Source of the DNA: CAYMJV01 sp964390545
GTDB taxonomy: Bacteria; Desulfobacterota; BSN033; UBA1163
Length of the DNA stretch: 28,284 nucleotides
NCBI GenBank assembly: GCA_964390545.1
Contig: CAYMJV010000040.1
Coordinates: 1-28,284 of the forward strand
Direction: 5' to 3'
Positions 6,337 through 13,642 of this stretch are shown piece by piece. The position numbers were made by a program, and so were the translations under genes. Under the pieces are notes generated by a model. The model was not told the DNA's origin, did not search any database, and was given only the letters and a program-made list of their open reading frames with translations. Every line of letters starts with the position of its first letter. Position 1 is the stretch's first letter.

Positions 6337-8288
6337 AAGGTGTCTTCTGTCTTTCTTAATTTCTGTAATACGATCACCAGAAACATCAGGCCGAATCCAA
6401 CGATATCATAGAGGGCAATCGGATAGACCAGCAATAACCCTGCCACAATCAACATGATTCGTTCATAACGAGTCGTTTTCTTTAAGAACCAACTCTCTAC
6501 ACCACCTGCTAGGGCCGCGATTCCAATAAAGGCGGTGATGATCGTCCAGATGACATCGACCACCGGCCCTTTTAGAAGGATCCCAACCCCTTTGGGATCG
6601 AGGGTGAACATAAAGGGGACGATGAAGGCAGGCAAGGTATACTTCCAGGCATAGAGAGTCGTCTTATAGGGATTCCCTTTGGTCAGGGCTGCAGCCGCGA
6701 AACAGGACAAGGCGGTAGGTGGAGAGACTTCAGAGAGAATCGCATAGTAAAAGACAAACATATGGGCTGCAAAATCGGGAACTCCCAATTGGATGAGAGC
6801 GGGTGCGCAAATGACCACAGCAATAATATAAGAAGCGGTGACCGGAACAGCTAGACCAATCACCCAAACGATGATCGCCGTATAGATCGCCGTCAAGAAA
6901 AGTTTTCCGCCCGCATAGGCGATGATGATCGAACTGAACTTCAATCCCAGGCCGGTCAGAGTTACCACACCTACAATGATTCCAGCCGCCGCGCAAGTAG
7001 AGGCGACGGTCAGAACCCCGATCGAACCTCCCCTCAATGCCTGAATTGACTTTTTAGGAGTAAGGGCCGTATCTTTCCTTACGAAGCTGACGGCAAAGGT
7101 GATGACCGTTGCCCAGAAGACTGCCATGATGGGTGTAAACCCGATGACCATGATCACGACGATCGCAATGAGAGAGATAAAATGAAATCCGTAAAGATAA
7201 GTGAGTCGGCCCAGACTATAGGTTTTATCGAAGGGAATCTCTTTTACTCCAAACTTTTTTGCATCCAATTCCACCATCAAGAAGATGGACCAGTAATAAA
7301 GGCAGGTTGGGATACAAGCCATCACAATGACATCTAAATAGGAAATCTTCAGGAATTCGGCGATAAGAAAGGCGGCTGCTCCGAGAACCGGAGGAGAGAG
7401 GATGGCTCCGATCCCTCCTGCGGCGAGGAGGCCACCCGCGGCGTCCTTACTGTAGCCTGCCCTGGCTAGCATGGGATAGGCTACGGATCCCAACGTGACG
7501 GTGGTCGCCACACCACTTCCTGAGGGGCCCCCAAGGAGAAAAGAGGCCAGCGTCACCGTTCGACCTGCGCTGGTGGGCTTTCCACCCATCGCCGCAAAAG
7601 AGAAGTCGATAAAGAATTTTCCTGCACCCGAAGCCTCCAGGAAGGCACCCCATATGGTGAAGAGAATGATGAAGGTTGATGAGACATCAATCGGAACTCC
7701 GAAGATTCCTTCGAGAGTCATGTACATATGACCGACAATGCGATCGATATCGTATCCCCGGTGTGTCCAGGGACTCGGAAGCTCTGGCCCAACGAACGCG
7801 TAAGTGAGAAAAACGATGACAATCGCAGGCATGATCCAGCCTGTGGTCCTCCGGGTGGCCTCCAAGACCAAGAGAATCAGAATGACTCCAAAGAACTTAT
7901 CCCAGAAGTTTGGGATCACGGAGCGATAAATAAATGCGTCAAAGTCGATCAGCATATAGACGATAACAGCTATTCCGAGAAGGGCGAGAGCAAAGTCGTA
8001 CCAGATAATCCGGTTCTTAAATCGCTTGAGGGAGGGAAAGACTAAGAAGGTGAGAAAGAGAACGAACATCACATGGATGCCTCTCAACACCTGGGTCATG
8101 ATGATCCCGACGGCAGCGTAGAGGTGAATGAGTGACATCACCACGGCGACAACGGTGATGAAGAGGTCCATCTTCCCGGTCAGCCGGCGGGAAGGTCCTT
8201 CTTCCTCCTCAATATACTTCTCCGCCTCCCTGAGGGCTTCTTCGGAAATGACGACTTCTTGATCTTCCCTTTTCTTTTCTTCTTCCAC
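6333..8288 (-). CDS. TRAP transporter fused permease (TAXI-type, DctQM fusion)
   Basis: A protein of about 651 residues forming the membrane part of a TAXI-type tripartite ATP-independent periplasmic transporter, which imports organic acids using an ion gradient. A charged cytoplasmic N-terminus of about 40 residues is followed by a four-helix DctQ-like section and then a long DctM-like section with at least twelve hydrophobic segments. Glycine-rich hairpin motifs such as GGPSGSGVATT and GGIGAILSPPVLGAAA are typical of the family. I prefer the GTG at 8286-8288, which has GAGGAAG six bases upstream, over the GTG at 8303, which has no such site. It lies downstream of the TAXI binding protein and DUF1850 genes in the same operon, separated from DUF1850 by a 140-base gap holding a repeat. 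Substrate unknown. Confidence 0.92.
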   Translation of the reverse strand: MEEEKKREDQEVVISEEALREAEKYIEEEEGPSRRLTGKMDLFITVVAVVMSLIHLYAAVGIIMTQVLRGIHVMFVLFLTFLVFPSLKRFKNRIIWYDFALALLGIAVIVYMLIDFDAFIYRSVIPNFWDKFFGVILILLVLEATRRTTGWIMPAIVIVFLTYAFVGPELPSPWTHRGYDIDRIVGHMYMTLEGIFGVPIDVSSTFIILFTIWGAFLEASGAGKFFIDFSFAAMGGKPTSAGRTVTLASFLLGGPSGSGVATTVTLGSVAYPMLARAGYSKDAAGGLLAAGGIGAILSPPVLGAAAFLIAEFLKISYLDVIVMACIPTCLYYWSIFLMVELDAKKFGVKEIPFDKTYSLGRLTYLYGFHFISLIAIVVIMVIGFTPIMAVFWATVITFAVSFVRKDTALTPKKSIQALRGGSIGVLTVASTCAAAGIIVGVVTLTGLGLKFSSIIIAYAGGKLFLTAIYTAIIVWVIGLAVPVTASYIIAVVICAPALIQLGVPDFAAHMFVFYYAILSEVSPPTALSCFAAAALTKGNPYKTTLYAWKYTLPAFIVPFMFTLDPKGVGILLKGPVVDVIWTIITAFIGIAALAGGVESWFLKKTTRYERIMLIVAGLLLVYPIALYDIVGFGLMFLVIVLQKLRKTEDTL

Positions 8289-8325
8289 CGATTTCTTCCT
8301 CACCAGTAGCCGCAGGGCTTCGGCG

Positions 8326-8360
8326 TGAGCCTTCGGCCCGAGCTCAGGCCGAGGGCTCAG
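8326..8360. repeat. Dispersed palindromic repeat, copy 2
   Basis: This copy matches 266-296 (one mismatch in 31 over 8330-8360). Here it forms a 13-bp hairpin with one mismatch: TGAGCCTTCGGCC (8326-8338) against GGCCGAGGGCTCA (8347-8359), loop CGAGCTCA. It sits inside the TRAP operon between the DUF1850 gene and the permease gene. It could therefore alter mRNA stability or attenuate the permease. Confidence 0.65.
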
Positions 8361-8428
8361 TCGAACGCTTTAGCCTGCGATGATGAAAGTTCCCTGAAAA
8401 CGCAACCTAAAGGTTTTAATGGGTGCGG

Positions 8429-8908
8429 CTACATGAATTGACCAAGAAGATATCTTCCCAAAGAAACAGATTCTATCCTTAACTGAATCCGATCCCCTTT
8501 TTCTCCGATCTCACTCAAGTAGATCTTCCTATCCCTCACGATCAGCCCCTGGCCCTCGCCCATCCCCCTCCGAATGATAAAGACCGCACCCAGTCGCTGA
8601 TTCATCGGATGGAACTCTTTCGTATCCTCGAATCCGTAATACTCCATGACCGCAGGGCTCTTTGTCCTCACCCCTTTGAGAACAATCGCTCCCTTCTCCG
8701 CCTGAAATTCTTCTGCTACAGGCTCTTTATAAATCGAATGGATATAGAACATAGAGAACGTTTCCGAGGGGCCGATCCGAATATGGATTGTCCTCGGGCG
8801 ATCCATATTCTCCAAATGGAGGAGAGTCACATCATAAAAAAATAAAACCCCTCCTGCCACGATCAAGATTCCAATCACTAACAGGAGGGGCCAGATCTTC
8901 CGTTTCAA
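8429..8908 (-). CDS. DUF1850 protein of the TAXI-TRAP operon
   Basis: A 159-residue protein with one N-terminal membrane segment (about residues 6-26) and a beta-rich outer domain. It matches the DUF1850 pattern in size, in the ETFSMFYIHSIYKEPVAEEF segment, and in position between a TAXI binding protein and a fused permease, where this family is usually found. Its role is not known; an accessory part of the transporter is the usual guess. It begins with TTG at 8906-8908, immediately after the TAA of the upstream gene, so translation is probably coupled. The next methionine would remove the membrane segment. Confidence 0.8.
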   Translation of the reverse strand: MKRKIWPLLLVIGILIVAGGVLFFYDVTLLHLENMDRPRTIHIRIGPSETFSMFYIHSIYKEPVAEEFQAEKGAIVLKGVRTKSPAVMEYYGFEDTKEFHPMNQRLGAVFIIRRGMGEGQGLIVRDRKIYLSEIGEKGDRIQLRIESVSLGRYLLGQFM

Positions 8909-9871
8909 TTACTTAATCTTCAGTCCTTTCTCTACGAAGTATCGAATGGCACCTGGATGAAATGGAATCGGAGAACCCCCAACCGCCTGGGGCTCCAACG
9001 TTATATTTTTTGCTTCGCTATGAACCGTGATCAACTCCGGCTTATGATCAAAAATCGTCTTCACAATATTGTACGCGATATCTCCACTCATGTTCTCATG
9101 GCAAATCAAGAGATTCCAGACCACAGTAATCGGGACATCCGCTGTCTGTCCAGGATAAGTTTTAGCAGGGATGACTCCTTTCACATAGATGGGCCCATAG
9201 GTTTCCCTCATCTTCGGAAGTGCATCCACATGGCCAATCAACTTCATCTTGATTCCTGGAGTGGCTCCAAGATCTGTGATCGCTGCGGTAGGAAGGCCTC
9301 CCACCCAAAAAAAGGCATCGATCTTCCTATCTTTTAATGCCCCGGCTGATTCGGAAACACCCAATTTATCCCTTGTCATGTCCTTCGTCGGATCCAATCC
9401 ATAGGCTTCGATGACCCTCAAGGCCATCACCTCGGTTCCGCTTCCCGGAGCCCCGGTTGAAACCCTCTTCCCTTTCAAGTCGGTCACCTTCTCAATCCCT
9501 TTACCTTCCACAGTTACGAAATGCATGTTATTGGGATAGAGAACGGCTACTGTCCTCAGAGGAACCTTTTCCTTAAACTGTGCTCTCCCCTGATAGGCAT
9601 CCCATCCCGTATCTGCCATGATCAAGGCCAACTCCGCCTTACCTGCACCGACCAGTCTGCAATTATCCACAGAGGCAGTCGTCACTTCAGCAGTGGCGTC
9701 TGTATAGGGAATATATTTCGATATGATATTGGCCATTCCTCCACCCAATGGATAATAGACTCCCCCCGTACCTCCAGTTGCAATGGATAGCCGAACTGTC
9801 TTCTGGGCCCATACGAGGGAGGCGCTAAAAACAAAGATCACGATGATTCCTAAGATGAATAGTCGTCGCAT
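8909..9871 (-). CDS. TAXI-family TRAP transporter solute-binding protein
   Basis: A 320-residue periplasmic binding protein with a cleavable signal peptide (hydrophobic 5-20, likely cleavage after VWA at residue 22). The mature start, SIATGGTGGVYYPLGG, is the hallmark of the TAXI family. Two alpha/beta lobes follow (VTDLKGKRVSTGAPGSGTE near the hinge). It delivers solute, glutamate- or 2-oxoglutarate-like in characterised cases, to the fused permease encoded downstream. The ATG has an excellent ribosome binding site (AAGGAGG about six bases upstream), and the promoter at 9907-9935 is nearly consensus. It is therefore the first and probably most strongly expressed gene of the operon TAXI - DUF1850 - permease. 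The solute cannot be read from the sequence. Confidence 0.93.
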   Translation of the reverse strand: MRRLFILGIIVIFVFSASLVWAQKTVRLSIATGGTGGVYYPLGGGMANIISKYIPYTDATAEVTTASVDNCRLVGAGKAELALIMADTGWDAYQGRAQFKEKVPLRTVAVLYPNNMHFVTVEGKGIEKVTDLKGKRVSTGAPGSGTEVMALRVIEAYGLDPTKDMTRDKLGVSESAGALKDRKIDAFFWVGGLPTAAITDLGATPGIKMKLIGHVDALPKMRETYGPIYVKGVIPAKTYPGQTADVPITVVWNLLICHENMSGDIAYNIVKTIFDHKPELITVHSEAKNITLEPQAVGGSPIPFHPGAIRYFVEKGLKIK

Positions 9872-9906
9872 AAAAACCTCCTTTCTAAAGTGAAAAATAT
9901 TGCATT

Positions 9907-9935
9907 TTTATATTAAACTTGGTTCCGGTTGTCAA
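9907..9935 (-). promoter_or_regulatory. Near-consensus sigma70 promoter of the TAXI-TRAP operon
   Basis: Read leftward, TTGACA (9930-9935) and TATAAA (9907-9912) are 17 bases apart. That leaves a leader of about 30 bases containing AAGGAGG before the ATG at 9871. It is the best promoter match in the window and suggests strong constitutive or simply repressed expression. Confidence 0.75.
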
Positions 9936-9955
9936 CAAGAAGTTTCTGCCAGTTT

Positions 9956-10033
9956 CATTTCAGATTTCAGATTTGAGATTTAAGATTTAAGATCTTTCAA
10001 TCTCCCATCTGCAATCTACAATCTCCAATTTCA
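9956..10033. repeat. Degenerate AGATTT / AATCT repeat tract
   Basis: The left half repeats CAGATTT, GAGATTT and AAGATTT in one direction. The right half carries the complement-like CAATCT words, so the tract can fold back on itself. It separates the adenosyltransferase stop codon from the TAXI promoter and might act as a weak terminator. It has no coding content. Confidence 0.45.
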
Positions 10034-10579
10034 TTAATAAGATGGATGCCTCGGCTTCACCCCGACCTTCCTCTCCTCATAACGGGCAAGGAGGTAAAGG
10101 ACATCGGAAAGACGGTTGAGATATTCCAGAATTTTTGGGTTGGAAAGCATTCTCTTCGACTTCATCTCCGCCACTCTCCGCTCTGCCCTTCTCGAAACGG
10201 CCCGGGCCATATCTAAAATACTGGAGACATAGGTCTCTCCGTAGATGATAAATTTCGGCGCCGGCATGAGAGAAGCTTCAAAATCGGTGGAGAGGCCAGT
10301 CAACCAATCTGCTTCCTTCTGTGTGATCTCTCTCTTAAGCAGTCTCCTGTCCTTCCCTGATAGGGCAAGTTCAGAACCAATGAGATAAAGGTGATTTTGA
10401 ATGGTCAACAACGTCTCTTTCACCATTCGATCTTTTGAGACAGCTCTCGCCATTCCCAAGAAGGAGTTCAGTTCGTCCAGAGTCCCATAGGTCTCGGGCC
10501 GGAGATGGAATTTTGGAACACGCCTTCCTCCCAAAAGACTGGTGAATCCCTTGTCTCCTTTTTTCGTAGTGATGGGCAT
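10034..10579 (-). CDS. pduO: PduO-type cob(I)alamin adenosyltransferase
   Basis: A 181-residue enzyme that transfers the adenosyl group of ATP to cob(I)alamin, making adenosylcobalamin in the cytoplasm. The ATP-binding N-terminus TKKGDKGFTSLLGGRRVPK (5-23) and TYGTLDELNSFLG (31-43), the RRAERRV helix (129-135) and the C-terminal LNRLSDVLYLLARYEE (154-169) are all family signatures, and the length is normal. The loop usually written GGSxxxAxLHxAR reads YGETYVSSILDMAR here, a divergence that may affect cobalamin contacts. No Shine-Dalgarno sequence precedes the ATG; upstream is AT-rich. It stands alone between the TRAP operon and the flavoprotein gene. The class II ribonucleotide reductase in this window is an obvious consumer of its product. 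Confidence 0.9.
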   Translation of the reverse strand: MPITTKKGDKGFTSLLGGRRVPKFHLRPETYGTLDELNSFLGMARAVSKDRMVKETLLTIQNHLYLIGSELALSGKDRRLLKREITQKEADWLTGLSTDFEASLMPAPKFIIYGETYVSSILDMARAVSRRAERRVAEMKSKRMLSNPKILEYLNRLSDVLYLLARYEERKVGVKPRHPSY

Positions 10580-10656
10580 AAATATTAAGTTAAAAATTAA
10601 AAATTTGGTAAGGCTTTAGCTCTTTGGAAAACCATAATAAATCCCAGAAAAAGGTC

Positions 10657-10729
10657 TGTCACTCCTGCGGAAGCAGGAGTCCAGGATTTTCCTAATGGAT
10701 TCTGGATTCCCGCTTTCGCGAGAATGACA
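10657..10729. repeat. Dispersed hairpin element A (TGTCACTCC...GAATGACA)
   Basis: A 73-base inverted repeat running from TGTCACTCCTGC to CGAGAATGACA, with an inner hairpin CTCCTGCGGAAGCAGGAG. Elements with the same ends and similar inner hairpins occur at 18294-18431 and 20688-20771. It lies in the 194-base gap upstream of the adenosyltransferase gene. Degenerate GTTCATT repeats (10750-10780) follow it, next to the flavoprotein stop codon. Confidence 0.65.
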
Positions 10730-10773
10730 ACTTTTTGCGAATTCATCATTGTTCATTGTTCAAAGTTCATTGT

Positions 10774-12399
10774 TCATAGTTTTACAGGTCGATGGGTAAT
10801 CTGAAGTTCCCCCTTAACCAAACGATAACAAGTATTCTTCATCCAGTTTTGATCATCCTGACCTGGAAAATCCTTACGGAAGAAGGAACCCCGGCTCTCT
10901 TCTCGAAGCAGACTACCCTGCAAGATGGCTCTAATGATGAGGGCCATATTGTCCAGACTTCTCTTTCTAAAAAGATCCTTGAGGGTGGCAGGATAAACCC
11001 CCTCGATTCTTTTTTCCAAGGATACCAGTTGATCCAGCCCTTCTTTTATCGAACTCTCCTCCCGAATTGGACCGGCGAATCTCCAGGCTAAATCCTTCAA
11101 ACGCTTCATGAGCTCGGCAGCAGCATCCATGGTCCCTCTCCTTCGCTTCAAATAATTCCCTGCCCTCCTCTCCCATCTCTTCAAGGAAGCTTCTGAAAAA
11201 AGATGGGGTAGACCCTGTGTCCCTCCTTTTTGAAGGACCTCTTCGGCTGCCGCCCTGCCAGCCAGGGTTCCGAAAACAGCACATTCGGCCAGGGCATTTC
11301 CACCCAACCGATTGGCTCCGTGAACTCCCCATGTGACCTCTCCTGCTGCAAAAAGTCCAGGGAGGGCCGTTCTTCCATTTTCATCAATCTCAACACCTCC
11401 CATGAAGAAGTGGACGGCGGGAGAGATGAGAAAAGCTCGATCTTTGAAAGGAAATTTTGATTTCTTGAGGAAATTGAGGGGATACTGTTCCCACTTTTCA
11501 GGGGGAGCCTGGGTGAGGTCAAAATAGACATCCCCTTCTTGAGAAGCTTGATGGAGGGCAATGGAGACTCGATCCCTTTCTGTGATGATGGCTCGATTGA
11601 GATCCCTTCCGATGCTAAGTTTTTCAAAGAGATCCTCTCCTCTCTCATTAAATAATCGGACCTCCTTGGGAAAGGGAGGCAGGAGAAGGAAGGAGGAAAG
11701 CCTTGGCTCTGCGAGGACAAAAGGATAGGATTGAACGAACTCCATGTCAAAAAGGGGGAGGCCTGATCGAAGGGCTAACGCATACCCATCTCCGAGGATG
11801 CTCCGCTGATTGTCATTTCTGCGGTAAATGGCTCCTGCTCCCCCTGCCGTCAGGACAATAGCCCTCGATTGAACCAGGCAGGGTCTCCCGTCCGTTAAGA
11901 AACCAAAGGCCCCCCGAACCTCTCCTTCCTCAACAATCAGATCGAAGATGACCAGTCCTGGAAGGAGCTGGATGGAGCTTCTCTTCAATCTCTCGACCAG
12001 GGCCTTGACGAGAAGAACACCGGCCAACAGGGAAGAACCCTTCGGTCGATCAGTCACATATCCTCCTCCCCTTTCAGTTAAAGGAACCCCTCCCCGTTTC
12101 AATCCCTCAATGGCCTCAGGGCCCTTTTCAATGAGGGTCCTGACCAGTTGAATCTGGTTCAACCCCTTCCCAGAATTCAAGGTCTCCTTCAGATGTTCTT
12201 CTTTTGAAAAACGGGAGTTCGCAGCGCTGAAGGCCCCACCGGCCAGGGAGGTATTCGTTCCCATTCCGATGGCGAACTTCCCGACCAAGAGGACCTTTAG
12301 ACCCAACCTCTCCGCCTCTAAGGCAGAGACCATGCCGGCCAGGCCGCTGCCCATGACGAGGATATCGGTGGAAAAATTTTCCATAGATCTAGACAACAT
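10774..12399 (-). CDS. FAD-dependent fumarate reductase / L-aspartate oxidase family protein
   Basis: A 541-residue flavoprotein with an N-terminal dinucleotide fold (VMGSGLAGMVSALEAERLG, about residues 15-33) and the catalytic-domain block SPAVHFFMGGVEIDENGRTALPG, then GLFAAGEV and HGANRLGGNALAE near residues 345-375. These place it in the fumarate reductase / succinate dehydrogenase / NadB superfamily. The histidine that binds FAD covalently in SdhA is absent (SLAGGAFSAA), so the FAD should be non-covalent. HGANRLGG is more SdhA-like than the HGANRLAS common in NadB. No nadA/nadC or iron-sulfur subunit neighbours it, so the substrate is open. Two starts are possible: the ATG at 12399, with GGGGGG about ten bases upstream, and one five codons later. 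I used the first. A strong hairpin lies just upstream. Confidence 0.8.
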   Translation of the reverse strand: MLSRSMENFSTDILVMGSGLAGMVSALEAERLGLKVLLVGKFAIGMGTNTSLAGGAFSAANSRFSKEEHLKETLNSGKGLNQIQLVRTLIEKGPEAIEGLKRGGVPLTERGGGYVTDRPKGSSLLAGVLLVKALVERLKRSSIQLLPGLVIFDLIVEEGEVRGAFGFLTDGRPCLVQSRAIVLTAGGAGAIYRRNDNQRSILGDGYALALRSGLPLFDMEFVQSYPFVLAEPRLSSFLLLPPFPKEVRLFNERGEDLFEKLSIGRDLNRAIITERDRVSIALHQASQEGDVYFDLTQAPPEKWEQYPLNFLKKSKFPFKDRAFLISPAVHFFMGGVEIDENGRTALPGLFAAGEVTWGVHGANRLGGNALAECAVFGTLAGRAAAEEVLQKGGTQGLPHLFSEASLKRWERRAGNYLKRRRGTMDAAAELMKRLKDLAWRFAGPIREESSIKEGLDQLVSLEKRIEGVYPATLKDLFRKRSLDNMALIIRAILQGSLLREESRGSFFRKDFPGQDDQNWMKNTCYRLVKGELQITHRPVKL

Positions 12400-12406
12400 C
12401 TATTCA

Positions 12407-12452
12407 AATCCCCCCACACCCCCCTTTACTAAAGGGGGGGAAGGGGGGATTA
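12407..12452. repeat. C/G-run hairpin in front of the flavoprotein gene
   Basis: AATCCCCCC followed by CACCCCCCTTT on the left mirrors AAAGGGGGGG and GGGGGGATT on the right, around a very short loop near ACT. On the minus strand it falls in the leader of the flavoprotein gene. Its 3' arm contains the G-run that would serve as ribosome binding site, so folding could hide that site. Confidence 0.6.
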
Positions 12453-12512
12453 TCGATGTTCTTCGTTAGAGGGCGATGCTTCTGTCATCAAAGATGGCTT
12501 TAGAAAGATATT

Positions 12513-12785
12513 TTATTTTATTTTAATTCGCCGAATTTCGTAAACGACAGGATTCTTAACGTCTGGGCAAGGATGCCTCGCCACGTCTTTATTTTCCAGC
12601 CATGGATAATGGGCTCCATAAAGGAGTCCATGGATTTTATACATCATGCTGCAGAGGGAATGCCAGCAAATCTTGCCCTCCGTTCCTTCACCATCGAACG
12701 TTGCCACATCCCCTACCCGATGTCCAAAAGGACATTCTCCTTCTTGTTTGATGACTTCTACCTCAACTCGATAGGGAGCTTTCAT
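12513..12785 (-). CDS. TIGR04076-family small cysteine-containing protein
   Basis: A 90-residue protein matching the TIGR04076 pattern: an N-terminal strand (VEVEVIKQEGECPFGHRVGD), a central GKICWHSLCSMMYKIHGLLYG, and the C-terminal HPCPDVKNPVVYEIRR. The cysteines are at 18, 40, 45 and 73. The function of the family is not known; conserved cysteines suggest metal binding or redox. Its ATG (AGGATAAG just upstream) is about 100 bases from the stop of the desulforedoxin-like gene, and the two may share a transcript. Confidence 0.78.
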   Translation of the reverse strand: MKAPYRVEVEVIKQEGECPFGHRVGDVATFDGEGTEGKICWHSLCSMMYKIHGLLYGAHYPWLENKDVARHPCPDVKNPVVYEIRRIKIK

Positions 12786-12885
12786 CTTCTTATCCTACAC
12801 CTCTTCCGTTCGCCCATTTGAAAGGTCGTTGAAGATTGGCTTAAGTCTTCTTGAGATGATAAATCGTCGGACTGAGATTGAGCGC

Positions 12886-13071
12886 CTAAGCCCTTTTCCG
12901 GGGCTTCATCGGTTTTTCGCAGCAGACGATGTCGCACATATCGACGCACCCACAGATTTCGTCCACCCTTACGGCGAGCCCGCAGACGCTGCATTTATAA
13001 ACATCCCCCTTCTTCACGCCTTTTTTCGCAACCGCCTTGGATCCTTTCTTGGTCACTTTCTTCTGCGCCAC
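12886..13071 (-). CDS. Desulforedoxin-like iron protein with a basic tail
   Basis: A 61-residue protein. Residues 22-56 (GDVYKCSVCGLAVRVDE ... CDIVCCEKPMK) follow the desulforedoxin / desulfoferrodoxin N-terminal pattern of CxxC (27, 30) and CC (50, 51), which bind one iron. Two features are odd. There is a Lys/Ala-rich N-terminal tail of about 20 residues, and the loop between the cysteine pairs holds three extra cysteines (40, 42, 46). The start is GTG at 13069-13071 with AAGGAG seven bases upstream, which decides it. It sits among a ferritin-like and a TIGR04076 gene, suggesting a small redox/iron group. It may act as an electron donor or a superoxide/peroxide accessory; this is inferred. 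Confidence 0.78.
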   Translation of the reverse strand: MAQKKVTKKGSKAVAKKGVKKGDVYKCSVCGLAVRVDEICGCVDMCDIVCCEKPMKPRKRA

Positions 13072-13148
13072 GGCTGACTCCTTTCATCATTAGTTTGAGA
13101 CTTGCCCGTCTTTGTTAAACGCGAAAACTGCCGTTCATTTCTCTTCCT

Positions 13149-13637
13149 TCATCCCAAACTCGTTGCATTCATGAGGGCCTCCTCCATCTGCCGTAAGACT
13201 GAAAAATGGACCGATTCCTCCTGCGCCAGCTGGTGATAAAAGGCCTTCTCAAGTTCGTTCGTGGCCTCCTGGGCTAAGCGGTTATAGAACTCGTGCCCCT
13301 TGATCTCGAGCTGGAGGGCCAACCGGACCGCTTCCAGTTCACCCGTTCTCATGAGGAGCTTCGGGTCCATCTCTTTCTTCGCCTGCTGGAAGATATTCTC
13401 AAGGTGGTTTTTATGGGAACCCGGAGGGAAGAAAACGTCCTTCTCAGAAGAGAGAAAGCGCCTGTGGACCTCCTTGACTCTCTGGATATGGCTCAGTTCT
13501 TCCTCGGCAAGCACTTTAAAGATCGATTTGGTGAAATAGGTTTCCGCCTTCTCAGCTGCCTGGAGGAAGAATTCCCGACCATCGACTTCGAATCGAATGG
13601 CTTCTTCGAGTGCCTTTTGAATTACGTTCTTTTCCAT
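13149..13637 (-). CDS. Ferritin-like diiron protein (rubrerythrin type)
   Basis: A 162-residue four-helix protein with the diiron ligand pattern of the rubrerythrin / COG1633 group: Glu17, Glu47-x-x-His50, Glu111 and Glu141-x-x-His144. There is no C-terminal rubredoxin domain, so electrons must come from another protein; the desulforedoxin-like product next door is a candidate. The likely role is peroxide reduction or iron handling in an anaerobe. I start at the ATG 13635-13637, nine bases after AAAGG. A TTG at 13646 would overlap the upstream stop (TTGA) and cannot be excluded. Immediately downstream of the DUF3108 gene and probably co-transcribed with it. Confidence 0.85.
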   Translation of the reverse strand: MEKNVIQKALEEAIRFEVDGREFFLQAAEKAETYFTKSIFKVLAEEELSHIQRVKEVHRRFLSSEKDVFFPPGSHKNHLENIFQQAKKEMDPKLLMRTGELEAVRLALQLEIKGHEFYNRLAQEATNELEKAFYHQLAQEESVHFSVLRQMEEALMNATSLG

Positions 13638-13642
13638 CCTGT

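Noticed and set aside
11181..11750. Leftward 189-codon frame inside the flavoprotein gene
   Set aside because: It is an out-of-frame shadow of the conserved FAD-binding gene; serine/proline-rich translation without motifs.
12782..12994. Small leftward frame overlapping the desulforedoxin-like gene
   Set aside because: It is in a different frame from the gene with the CxxC/CC iron site and the AAGGAG ribosome binding site.
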